Of a stretch of 52,699 nucleotides of DNA, positions 26,544 through 33,652 are shown one piece after another. Source of the stretch: CAZSPL01 sp964608735. Its GTDB lineage: Bacteria > JAJVIF01 > JAPKYR01 > CAZSPL01. The stretch lies in NCBI GenBank assembly GCA_964608735.1, contig CAZSPL010000004.1, positions 1 to 52,699 on the forward strand, written 5' to 3'. The notes under the pieces are model-generated. The model was not told the origin of the DNA. It worked only from the letters and a program-made list of their open reading frames with translations, and ran no database searches. A program made the translations under genes and the position numbers. Numbering within the stretch: position 1 is the first letter of the stretch; the number at the start of each line of letters is the position of its first letter.

Positions 26544-26750
26544 TTAGCTTCCGGAAACCACGCGCACCATCTCGAAAACGCTTCTTCGATACTGGATGAT
26601 CCTCTTCACGACCTCATCCACTCCCTCCTTCACCATAAGCTTCTTGCCGGTGGTGAGTGCGACAACGGTGTCCGGAGTCGCTTCGAGGGTCTCTATCAAA
26701 TCGGCGTTCAGAACCACTTCGACCCCGTTGAGTCTTGTAACCTTAACCAT
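26544..26750 (-). CDS. flbD: FlbD-like flagellar protein
   Basis: The 68-residue protein matches the small FlbD family found ahead of motA in many flagellar clusters (Bacillus SwrD-like): VTRLNGVEVVLNADLIETLEATPDTVV, then TGKKLMVKEGVDEVV. This is not the Caulobacter sigma-54 regulator of the same name. In Bacillus the relative SwrD raises flagellar torque. GGAG precedes the ATG and a sigma-28-like promoter lies just upstream, so it heads the stator operon. Confidence 0.9.
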   Translation of the reverse strand: MVKVTRLNGVEVVLNADLIETLEATPDTVVALTTGKKLMVKEGVDEVVKRIIQYRRSVFEMVRVVSGS

Positions 26751-26772
26751 GGCGTCTCCTTATTCGTATATA

Positions 26773-26798
26773 ATATCGGGATTGGTCGACGCGCTTTG
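26773..26798 (-). promoter_or_regulatory. Candidate sigma-28 (FliA-type) promoter for flbD-motA-motB-fliL
   Basis: On the minus strand CAAAG (26798-26794) is followed, 14 bases after the CAAA, by CCCGATAT (26780-26773). This is close to the flagellar sigma consensus TAAA-N15-GCCGATAA. It lies 23 bases before the flbD ATG. Motor genes are commonly under this sigma factor. Confidence 0.5.
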
Positions 26799-26871
26799 AC
26801 CCGCTTCTGATGCGGGTTTAAGAGCTATTAAGTCTCGTAAAGAGCTTGGCGGGGGAGTTCCGGGGGATGGC

Positions 26872-26913
26872 AAAAATAAGCGAGAGGGGCCGTCCCTAAG
26901 GCAAGCCCCTCTC
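26872..26913 (-). terminator. Terminator downstream of the twin pilin genes
   Basis: On the minus strand GAGAGGGGC (26913-26905) pairs with GCCCCTCTC (26890-26882) across a 14-base loop and is followed by CTTATTTTTG. The copy after the first-transcribed pilin (27208-27239) keeps the stem but has no T-tract, so that copy probably allows read-through to the second gene. Confidence 0.7.
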
Positions 26914-27013
26914 TCTGAACTTGGGCAACCATCCATACTGGCAAAAGGTTTGCTGGCTGACAACGATTGGCTATTACTAAAACAATTGGTTGCTCAGCTA
27001 TGGCTCGATTTCA

Positions 27014-27169
27014 CTACGCAGCGCTAAGGTCCGTGGTGATGTCACCGAAGATAGCGCCGATCTGGCCACCGAGCAGCGTAAGGGCTGCGACCGCGACGAT
27101 AGCCACAAGGGCTATAATCAGAGCGTACTCGGTAAGACCCTGTCCTTTTTCATTTTTCCAGAAGCTCAT
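27014..27169 (-). CDS. Flp/Fap-type type IVb pilin, copy 2
   Basis: The 51-residue pilin is MSFWKNEKGQGLTEYALIIA and onwards. It has a short basic leader, a prepilin peptidase site G-Q-G/L-T-E-Y with the conserved Glu five residues into the mature region, a 20-residue hydrophobic helix and a short polar tail ending DLSAA. It belongs to the Flp tad-pilus class. GAGGTGG precedes the ATG. It is too short for usual ORF cut-offs. It is downstream of an almost identical gene and shares its leader. No tad assembly genes occur in the window. Confidence 0.95.
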   Translation of the reverse strand: MSFWKNEKGQGLTEYALIIALVAIVAVAALTLLGGQIGAIFGDITTDLSAA

Positions 27170-27339
27170 AAACCACCTCAGTTTTTTCAAAATTCCTTAT
27201 TTCGCGCGAGAGGGGCCGTCCCTAAGACAAGCCCCTCTCTCTGAACTTGGGCAACCATCCATACTGGCAAAAGGTTTGCTGGCTGACAACGATTGGCTAT
27301 TACTAAAACAATTGGTTGCTCAGCTATGGCTCGATTTCA

Positions 27340-27495
27340 CTACGCAGCGCTAAGGTCCGTGGTGATGTCACCGAAGATAGCGCCGATCTGGCCACCGAGC
27401 AGCGTAAGGGCTGCGACCGCGACGATAGCCACAAGGGCTATAATCAGAGCGTACTCGGTAAGGCCCTGTCCTTTTTCATTCTTCCAGAAGTTCAT
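27340..27495 (-). CDS. Flp/Fap-type type IVb pilin, copy 1
   Basis: The 51-residue pilin is identical to copy 2 except that residue 2 is Asn instead of Ser. It carries the same prepilin cleavage motif and single helix. GGAGGTGG precedes the ATG. It is the first gene after the GEMM-I riboswitch leader, so cyclic-dinucleotide levels probably set its expression. The two genes may be co-transcribed, since the first hairpin lacks a T-tract. Confidence 0.95.
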   Translation of the reverse strand: MNFWKNEKGQGLTEYALIIALVAIVAVAALTLLGGQIGAIFGDITTDLSAA

Positions 27496-27648
27496 AAATC
27501 CACCTCCGATATTTCTCGCTGTACTATATGCTTCCCCTATCCCTGATTCCCACGCCGATAAACCGAAAAAACCAGTTCATTCCATTGTTTGTTGACTCAT
27601 ATATGTAAAGGAACATCTTGCAAAAAAAAACCACCCGCTTCATTTACC

Positions 27649-27708
27649 CTCGGCTGCCGAGAGAGAATTTCCGCGAATGGATTCTTCCCTGTCTTTTCGG
27701 CAGCCGAG
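27649..27708 (-). promoter_or_regulatory. Expression platform hairpin competing with the riboswitch
   Basis: On the minus strand CTCGGCTGCCGA (27708-27697) is the 3' strand of the GEMM aptamer. It is perfectly complementary over 12 bases to TCGGCAGCCGAG at 27660-27649. The two structures cannot form together. A run of nine Ts follows the second arm by about 18 bases. It is therefore a candidate ligand-controlled switch, although not a classical terminator. Confidence 0.6.
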
Positions 27709-27775
27709 CCGTCTACATGAGACCTCCGGCTTTGCGTCCCCGCCTCGCGGCGGGTTTGCCCTTTCGTACGACTCC
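27697..27775 (-). ncRNA. GEMM-I riboswitch (c-di-GMP or cGAMP class)
   Basis: The minus strand shows the conserved GEMM-I blocks in order: AAAGGGCAAACC, a six-pair stem capped by the GNRA loop GCGA, GGGACGCAAAGCC, a second arm GGTCTCATGTAGAC, and the closing GGCTCGGCTGCCGA. The GNRA loop and the GACGCAAAGCC block are diagnostic. The three Gs before CAAACC match the c-di-GMP-binding Vibrio aptamer, but ligand choice needs an alignment at the specificity position. It sits ~200 bases upstream of the Flp pilin genes on the same strand, so it controls pilus subunit expression. Confidence 0.9.
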
Positions 27776-27796
27776 CCCTGAAAAGTGCTCACACTA

Positions 27797-27825
27797 TATA
27801 TACCACATATCCGGAGAAATTGCAA
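27797..27825 (-). promoter_or_regulatory. Candidate promoter for the riboswitch-pilin transcript
   Basis: TTGCAA (27825-27820) and TATATA (27802-27797) on the minus strand are spaced by 17 bases, just before the aptamer. An overlapping GG-N10-GC with TTGCA could alternatively be a sigma-54 -24/-12 site, but its -24 half is poor. Between here and the helicase gene (27,840-28,085) I see no gene or structured RNA. Confidence 0.45.
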
Positions 27826-28085
27826 GCCCCAAACCCTGATTATTACTGGGGTTTAAGGCATTTATGGTTCGATAAGCCCTGTGAGCCGCATCTGAAAGGA
27901 CATTTGGAGTTTGGTTTAAATCGTATATACAATTAACCGTCATTCAGAGAATTTCAACCATTATAAACCGACTCCATTCGCTCCACTATATAAGCTTTTA
28001 TGCGGCCTACATGTGTTTTCAATGTGCAATCAAAAGAATATCCAAGTTGGTTGCGGATTGTTGTTTACGTGAATTATAACAACTG

Positions 28086-28104
28086 AAAAAAGGGGCACTT
28101 TTTT
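28086..28104. terminator. Weak bidirectional A/T hairpin after the helicase gene
   Basis: AAAAAAG (28086-28092) pairs with CTTTTTT (28098-28104) across five bases, 19 bases past the helicase stop. The stem is mostly A-T, so its strength is doubtful. Confidence 0.3.
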
Positions 28105-28122
28105 ATTTATTATAGGGATTTA

Positions 28123-30366
28123 TTAGCTGTCAATCTTTTCGATAGGGGCCTTATTCTCGCTCAGAAGCCGCGTGCCGTGCTCGTCGAAGCGTATGAGAAG
28201 GAAATGGTCGCCCCCGGCGTTGCGCACTTCGATGATCGTGCCCTCGCCGAAACTCGAATGCGACACCCGGTCGTCCTTCACATAGGCGCTCGGGCCGGTG
28301 GCCTCATCGCGCCGGTCCAGGAATGTCTCGCCGCCGAGACGGCTTCTCGCCCCGCGGAAAGCGGGCATCCTCCCGGCGGGCTCGGCTTGCGCGCCGTCCC
28401 GCTCACCGGTGATATCTTCCGGCTCGCCCGATTCGAAATAGAGCACCTCGCCGGGCATCTCGCGCAAGAACCGTGACGCCATCTGGTCGGATGTCCCGCC
28501 GAAGCGCCGCCGTCGACGCGCCCAGGTGAGATAGAGCCGCGACTTCGCACGCGTGATGCCGACATAGCACAGGCGGCGTTCTTCCTCGATATCGGCGGGA
28601 TTCCGGATCGACCGGCTGTGTGGAAGCAGCCCCTCTTCGAGCCCGGTAAGGAAAACGATATTGAATTCCAGCCCCTTCGCGGAATGGCAGGTCATTATCT
28701 TGACGCTGTCCTCCTCGCGCTCGAGGTCATCGATATCGCTTATGAGGGCGACCTGTTCGAGAAATGCCGGGAGCCCTTCGGTGGGATACGCTTCATCGTA
28801 TCTCTTCACCGCCCCGAGGAACTCGCCGATATTCTCCAGGCGGCTCTCGGCTTCGAGCGAATCGGCATCCTTGAGGCGGGTCGAATAGCCTGATTCTTCG
28901 AGGAGCCGCACTGTCAGGGCGTAGACAGGCACCTTTTCCCGAATATCATACAGCCCGCGAATCATCTGCAGGAACTGCTCTATACGAGGGCGGAATTTGT
29001 CCAGCCTGCGCAACGCCGCCTCATCCGCCGCCAGTTCCATGATGCTTAGCTGTTCCTCGGTCGTTACCTGGATGAGCTTGAGGAATGCCTTGGGGCCGAT
29101 GCCGCGCGTGGGATTGTTGATGATGCGCTCAAGCGGGATGCTCGCATAGGGGTTGTTGATCACCTGCAGGTAGGAAATGATATCCTTGATTTCCTTACGC
29201 CTGTAGAAACGGATGCCCCCGATTATCTGGTGCGGGATTTCGCGAAGGGCGAAGACCTCCTCGAACGAACGTGACTGCGCGTTGGTTCTGTAGAGTATCG
29301 CGCAGTCGCTATAGCCCATGCCGCCCGTTTTGACGAGGGCCTCGATGGTCGATGCGCAGAAATGAGCCTCATCCTCCTCGTTGGTGGCCATGTAGTGATA
29401 GATGAGCTCCCCTTCCGGCGCATCGGTCCAGAGTTCCTTACGCCTCCTCGAATCATTCTGCTCGACGACGACATTCGCGCATTTGAGGATATTCCCGCTC
29501 GAACGGTAGTTCCTTTCGAGTTTTATAATCTTCGCTTCCGGGAAATCCTTGTGGAAATTGAGTATGAATGATGTGTCCGCCCCGCGAAACCCGTATATCG
29601 CCTGGTCGTCATCCCCCACCACGGCGAGATTCCCGGACTTCCGGGCGAGGGCCCGCACGAAGCGGTACTGCGCGAAGTTGATATCCTGGTATTCATCGAC
29701 GAGCACATATTTGAAGCGGCTGCTGAGTTCTGTATAAGCAACCCCTTCATTTTCGAGCAGCAAAACAGCTTGCATTATCAGGTCGTCGAAATCGAGCGCG
29801 CGCGCGTCGGCGAGGCCTTTCTGGTAGCGGCGGTAGAGCTTCGCCACCTTCTGCGACCAGTTGTCGAAAGCCCTCGCTTCATACTCGTCAGGCCCGAGTA
29901 ACGCCGCCTTGGCGCTCGAAACGGCATTCAGATACGAACGCGGGTCTTCCTTCTTCGTATCGTAATCGAGGTGGCGCATCCCCCTCTTCACGAGAATCAG
30001 CGATGCGGTCTCGTCGATGATATCGAAATTCCGCGGCACGCCGATTTCGTGGCCGTATTTCCTGAGGAATGTCGCCGCCGCTTTGTGAAAGGTGCCCATG
30101 AAGACCTGGTCGGCGGAAGGTCCGACGAGCTGAGCGATACGCGAGCGCATTTCCTCGGCGGCTTTGTTTGTAAATGTTACCGCAAGCACTTCCCAAGACA
30201 TGCATTTCTTCGCGGCGAGCAGGTATGCGAGGCGGTATGCCAGCACGCGGGTCTTGCCGCTTCCCGCGCCGGCGAGAACGAGCACTGGCCCGGCATCGTG
30301 CGTCACGGCTTCGAGCTGTTCCGGGTTGAGTGATTCTGAGAGGCGTTGTAAAAAGTCACTTGCCAC
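28123..30366 (-). CDS. PcrA/UvrD-family superfamily 1A DNA helicase
   Basis: The 747-residue protein is a 3'-5' helicase of the PcrA/UvrD group, used in nucleotide excision repair and clearance of stalled forks. Walker A is AGAGSGKT at residues 32-39. VTFTNKAA, DEYQDIN, GDDDQAIYGFRGA, RNYRSS, TCHSAKGLEF and YVGITRAKSRLYL follow in the usual order. The C-terminal tail has KDDRVSHSSFGEGTIIEV, the Tudor-like segment that in PcrA contacts RNA polymerase. I place the start at GTG 30366, with AGGTG upstream; an in-frame GTG further upstream would add 22 residues unlike the family. Confidence 0.94.
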   Translation of the reverse strand: MASDFLQRLSESLNPEQLEAVTHDAGPVLVLAGAGSGKTRVLAYRLAYLLAAKKCMSWEVLAVTFTNKAAEEMRSRIAQLVGPSADQVFMGTFHKAAATFLRKYGHEIGVPRNFDIIDETASLILVKRGMRHLDYDTKKEDPRSYLNAVSSAKAALLGPDEYEARAFDNWSQKVAKLYRRYQKGLADARALDFDDLIMQAVLLLENEGVAYTELSSRFKYVLVDEYQDINFAQYRFVRALARKSGNLAVVGDDDQAIYGFRGADTSFILNFHKDFPEAKIIKLERNYRSSGNILKCANVVVEQNDSRRRKELWTDAPEGELIYHYMATNEEDEAHFCASTIEALVKTGGMGYSDCAILYRTNAQSRSFEEVFALREIPHQIIGGIRFYRRKEIKDIISYLQVINNPYASIPLERIINNPTRGIGPKAFLKLIQVTTEEQLSIMELAADEAALRRLDKFRPRIEQFLQMIRGLYDIREKVPVYALTVRLLEESGYSTRLKDADSLEAESRLENIGEFLGAVKRYDEAYPTEGLPAFLEQVALISDIDDLEREEDSVKIMTCHSAKGLEFNIVFLTGLEEGLLPHSRSIRNPADIEEERRLCYVGITRAKSRLYLTWARRRRRFGGTSDQMASRFLREMPGEVLYFESGEPEDITGERDGAQAEPAGRMPAFRGARSRLGGETFLDRRDEATGPSAYVKDDRVSHSSFGEGTIIEVRNAGGDHFLLIRFDEHGTRLLSENKAPIEKIDS

Positions 30367-30608
30367 GGCTATAAACACCTGTATAGTGCGCGCCAAATGT
30401 ATCAGCATTCTCCCCCCGGCGCAACCCCGCAAGAAGGAACCGGCGAAAGCGCGAATTTACGCGAATATTAATTCGAATCGTCTTTTATGGCATCCAATTA
30501 CATGATAAACTCAATATTGCATGGTGGTTGTTCCTCCAGCCATCACTCGTATCCGGTGATTCGGCAGCGAAAAAGTCGCGATGTATCGGTCGAAATGTGC
30601 GCGGCGTA

Positions 30609-30637
30609 TTGAACAGGCTCGCTGAATCCCTTATAAT
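30609..30637 (+). promoter_or_regulatory. Promoter of the 30679 lipoprotein gene
   Basis: TTGAAC (30609-30614), a 17-base spacer and a perfect TATAAT (30632-30637). It lies 42 bases before the TTG start codon in the divergent gap with the helicase gene. The rest of that gap (30,367-30,608) shows nothing else. Confidence 0.7.
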
Positions 30638-30678
30638 TTGATGCTTAATAAAATCGATAGTCACAGGAGGTTCGCTCC

Positions 30679-33507
30679 TTGAAGCACCGACAATATTTTA
30701 TATTCGGCGCCCTTCTTTACATTTTTTTGCTCGTAGTCGGATGTTCCGGCAAAGGCTCGCCACTGTTACCCGGGGATATCCTTCCCGGCAAGGGGATCAA
30801 TCTCCCCGATGCGGAGCATGACGGCGCCTTACTCGGTTCATCACATGTAACATGGGGCGTTTACGAAATTCACCTCGATGCCGCCAACTGGACAGCCGAT
30901 GCGGTCCTCAAGAGGGCCGCGGATTGGCATATCAATATCGTAGGTTTCCTGGTTCCGCCGTTCTGCCCCGGCAACGACTGCCTTGTTATCGAGAATTTCG
31001 AGCCCTGGATCCTTCCGGACACCGCGCAGTTCGACGGCAAACTGAAGCACCCGTTCGGCGGTGACCCCAACCTCGACGGATTCGATATCCGCGCAATCGC
31101 GATATTGACCCCGAACACGACATTCATCTCGGGACACGTGCCGGTTGAGGTTATCCTTAACCCCGACGGATTCACCAACCTGTGGAACGAAAGCCAGTAC
31201 GTCCCCCAGAGCGATATAAACGCTTTCCGCGCATATTGGACCAATCCCGACATGCGCCGCTTCGCGAACGGAGGCACCGATTCAAGAAAATTCATCGTGC
31301 AATTTCCCGAGCCGGGCGAGGATTTCTTCTTCGACATGGCCATCGACGCCTCGTTCGAATGGCCCGATATAGTCAATCCCGAAGACCCGGGCACAAGCCC
31401 CAATTCATGGGAGCCATATGAAGTAACCGCGAGCATGGCGACCAACCTTCTCGAGACGCTGAACGCCCAGGCGCAGATGCTCATTACCGTCTACGACTGG
31501 CAGGAGAATCCCGGCCCCGTATCACTCGAAGCTCCCGGCCTTTTCACGGGCTCCATGTCCGCCGGCGAATGGATAGACCACAGCGGCTATTCATTCACGT
31601 ATGACGTCACGATCGTGAATGCCCTTGGAGCGGAGCCCGGGTTCTACCCGGTATTACTGAAAGCGGAGGACAGTCTCGATGCGAGCGTGCCGGAACTCGA
31701 CCTCATCATGTACAACGTATACATGGCCGAAGTCGAACCATATCTCGGCCCGCAGCCGCCGGTGGCCAACGCCAAATCGAACAAGACATTCGCCATCACC
31801 GGCGAGTTGATACAGCTCGACGGAAGCGACAGCTATGATCCCGACGGAGAGATTTCAACATACGCATGGGATATCGACGGCGACCTCGATTACGACGATG
31901 GGTATTTTGGCGAGGTGGTTAATGTCAGCTATGCGACCACGGGCGAGAAAGTCATAGACCTGAAAGTCACCGACAACGACGGCTATGAAGATACGCTCGA
32001 CGAAAAAATCTCCGTCTACATCAATCCCCCGCCCAACGATCCACCTGTCGCGATAGCATCTTCGTTCCCGGAAAACCATGTTCCAATCGGCGGCGTGGTG
32101 CAATTTACCGGTGAAGATTCCTACGACCCCGATGGGACGATCGAAACATACGCGTGGGACCTTAATTCCGATGCCGTCTTCGGCGACCCGACAATCCCCG
32201 AAGAGAGCGAGATCAATCCGCTCTACCAGTACAACACCGGGGGCCTCTATTTCGTCTGGCTCAGGGTTTACGACAATGAAGGAGCCTATGACACGACCGA
32301 CTTCCCCATTTCCATCGATGTCAGCGGTGTGAACCTGCCTCCGACCGCGGACGGCTCCGCAAGCTGTTATACGCCTTATGCAAATAAACCGGTTAAGTTC
32401 TACGATGAATCGGAAGACACCGATGGATTCCTGACCAAGTGGGAATGGAACTTCGGCGAAGGATGGGAAGATTTCACATCGACGGAAGGTTTCGCGACTC
32501 ACACATTTACCGATACCGGCACATACTACGTCGACCTCAGGGTTACCGACAGCGCTCTCGACACCGATACCCTCGATGCGCTGATCCAGATCGATGTCGA
32601 CGCGCCGTCATTCTCGCCCCCGGCGCCGTTTGACTGCAGTGGCTCGGTCCTCACGCACGGTATTCACATCGACCTGTCCATGGGAACGATGAACCATTCT
32701 TCGACGATGGACATCTGCCCGACTTCGGACGGCAACTGGCTGTTCTGCGATAACGGCATTTTCAAAGTGCTCGATTCATGGGGAACGGTCGTGGATGACA
32801 GTTTCCACACAGCCATCGGCCCAGGCCCGTACCTCCTGAGCGCCGATTTCGACGCGGTGAACAACAACTACGCTTACGTCTATAACGCTCCCGGCGAACC
32901 GGCCGATATCCAGCTCATCAATTCGACAGGCGCTTCCGTCGCGACCGTGCACCTCGATACGGCCCCGAGAGCGATATGCTTCGACTGGGACGGCAATCTC
33001 TGGGTACTTGACTGGAACTGGGAAACACGCTTCTTCGTTGAGTCGAGCGACTTCGATGAAGATCCATGTATCGGCTTCGAGGTTCCCGAACTCGACGGGC
33101 TTGTCTATGATATGGCGTTCGATTTCTACAATCACGCCCTGTACATTTTCTCGCAGGGAGATGACAATCTCGGCCACCTGCTGAAGATGGATTATGACGG
33201 GAATATCGGCGCAATCTATGCACCGGTTTTCGACGCATACTCCGTAGGCCCCAGCAGCGTGGGTGATATCATCATCGACAACTCGAGCGGCGACGGCCAG
33301 AGTGACTGCCGGATTGAAGTTTTCTCCGGCGAATACACGGGTGCCGTAGCCCGGTTCGACAGCGAACTGAACCTCGGGGGGACATCGCAGAATGAATTCT
33401 GGGGGGCGAAAGCGGCTGCCTTCCTGCCGGGACTTGACATGGTCATTGTGCTGGAAGCTTGTTGTTCGAGATATTTCGACAGGTATGCCGCGCCTGTTGA
33501 CTGGTAA
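30679..33507 (+). CDS. Large lipoprotein: divergent family N-domain + three PKD domains + propeller
   Basis: The start is a TTG with AGGAGG eight bases ahead; no ATG is near. The 942-residue protein has a lipobox LVVGC (Cys22). Residues ~50-350 are a diverged copy of the family N-domain: TWGVYEI, HPFGG, GFDIRAIAI, LNPDGFTNLWN, DMAIDASFEWP and VYDWQ. Three PKD domains follow at ~360-450, ~453-550 and ~552-645; two carry the hallmark DSYDPDG and YAWD. Residues ~650-942 look like a beta-propeller of NHL or YVTN type. PKD domains commonly extend surface enzymes or adhesins away from the cell. Function is not known. Confidence 0.85.
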   Translation: MKHRQYFIFGALLYIFLLVVGCSGKGSPLLPGDILPGKGINLPDAEHDGALLGSSHVTWGVYEIHLDAANWTADAVLKRAADWHINIVGFLVPPFCPGNDCLVIENFEPWILPDTAQFDGKLKHPFGGDPNLDGFDIRAIAILTPNTTFISGHVPVEVILNPDGFTNLWNESQYVPQSDINAFRAYWTNPDMRRFANGGTDSRKFIVQFPEPGEDFFFDMAIDASFEWPDIVNPEDPGTSPNSWEPYEVTASMATNLLETLNAQAQMLITVYDWQENPGPVSLEAPGLFTGSMSAGEWIDHSGYSFTYDVTIVNALGAEPGFYPVLLKAEDSLDASVPELDLIMYNVYMAEVEPYLGPQPPVANAKSNKTFAITGELIQLDGSDSYDPDGEISTYAWDIDGDLDYDDGYFGEVVNVSYATTGEKVIDLKVTDNDGYEDTLDEKISVYINPPPNDPPVAIASSFPENHVPIGGVVQFTGEDSYDPDGTIETYAWDLNSDAVFGDPTIPEESEINPLYQYNTGGLYFVWLRVYDNEGAYDTTDFPISIDVSGVNLPPTADGSASCYTPYANKPVKFYDESEDTDGFLTKWEWNFGEGWEDFTSTEGFATHTFTDTGTYYVDLRVTDSALDTDTLDALIQIDVDAPSFSPPAPFDCSGSVLTHGIHIDLSMGTMNHSSTMDICPTSDGNWLFCDNGIFKVLDSWGTVVDDSFHTAIGPGPYLLSADFDAVNNNYAYVYNAPGEPADIQLINSTGASVATVHLDTAPRAICFDWDGNLWVLDWNWETRFFVESSDFDEDPCIGFEVPELDGLVYDMAFDFYNHALYIFSQGDDNLGHLLKMDYDGNIGAIYAPVFDAYSVGPSSVGDIIIDNSSGDGQSDCRIEVFSGEYTGAVARFDSELNLGGTSQNEFWGAKAAAFLPGLDMVIVLEACCSRYFDRYAAPVDW

Positions 33508-33524
33508 CTTATGTGCTCACCGGC

Positions 33525-33554
33525 TTGACACGGGTGATACATCCGTAGTATATA
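33525..33554 (+). promoter_or_regulatory. Promoter of the 33653 lipoprotein gene
   Basis: A perfect TTGACA (33525-33530), an 18-base spacer and TATATA (33549-33554). It lies 98 bases before the ATG, so this gene has its own promoter although it follows a paralogue. Confidence 0.6.
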
Positions 33555-33652
33555 TGGGTAACCTCCAAACCTATGTATCCCCCGCTTTCAAAACCGTGTG
33601 ACATAAAGCGCTTGAATTTGTTTATTATTTTTGCACGCTGGAGGTTTTGATT

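Larger units (their letters stand above)
26880..27498. repeat. Tandem duplication, 326-bp offset, each copy with one pilin gene
   Basis: Bases 26880-27172 and 27206-27498 are nearly identical. The pilin coding parts differ at three positions over 156 bases, and the 134 bases downstream differ at one. Similarity stops just upstream of each start codon, although both keep a GAGGTGG site. The duplication is recent or kept homogeneous by gene conversion. Confidence 0.97.

Noticed and set aside
26880..27498. CRISPR array
   Set aside because: Only two long copies of a coding unit are present; no short regularly spaced repeats.
26967..27595. Repeated plus-strand frames around the pilin duplication
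   Set aside because: They are antisense to the two short pilin genes and look duplicated only because the DNA is duplicated.
27841..28085. Second structured RNA or small gene between the pilin promoter and the helicase
   Set aside because: No stable stems, conserved blocks or convincing reading frame were seen.
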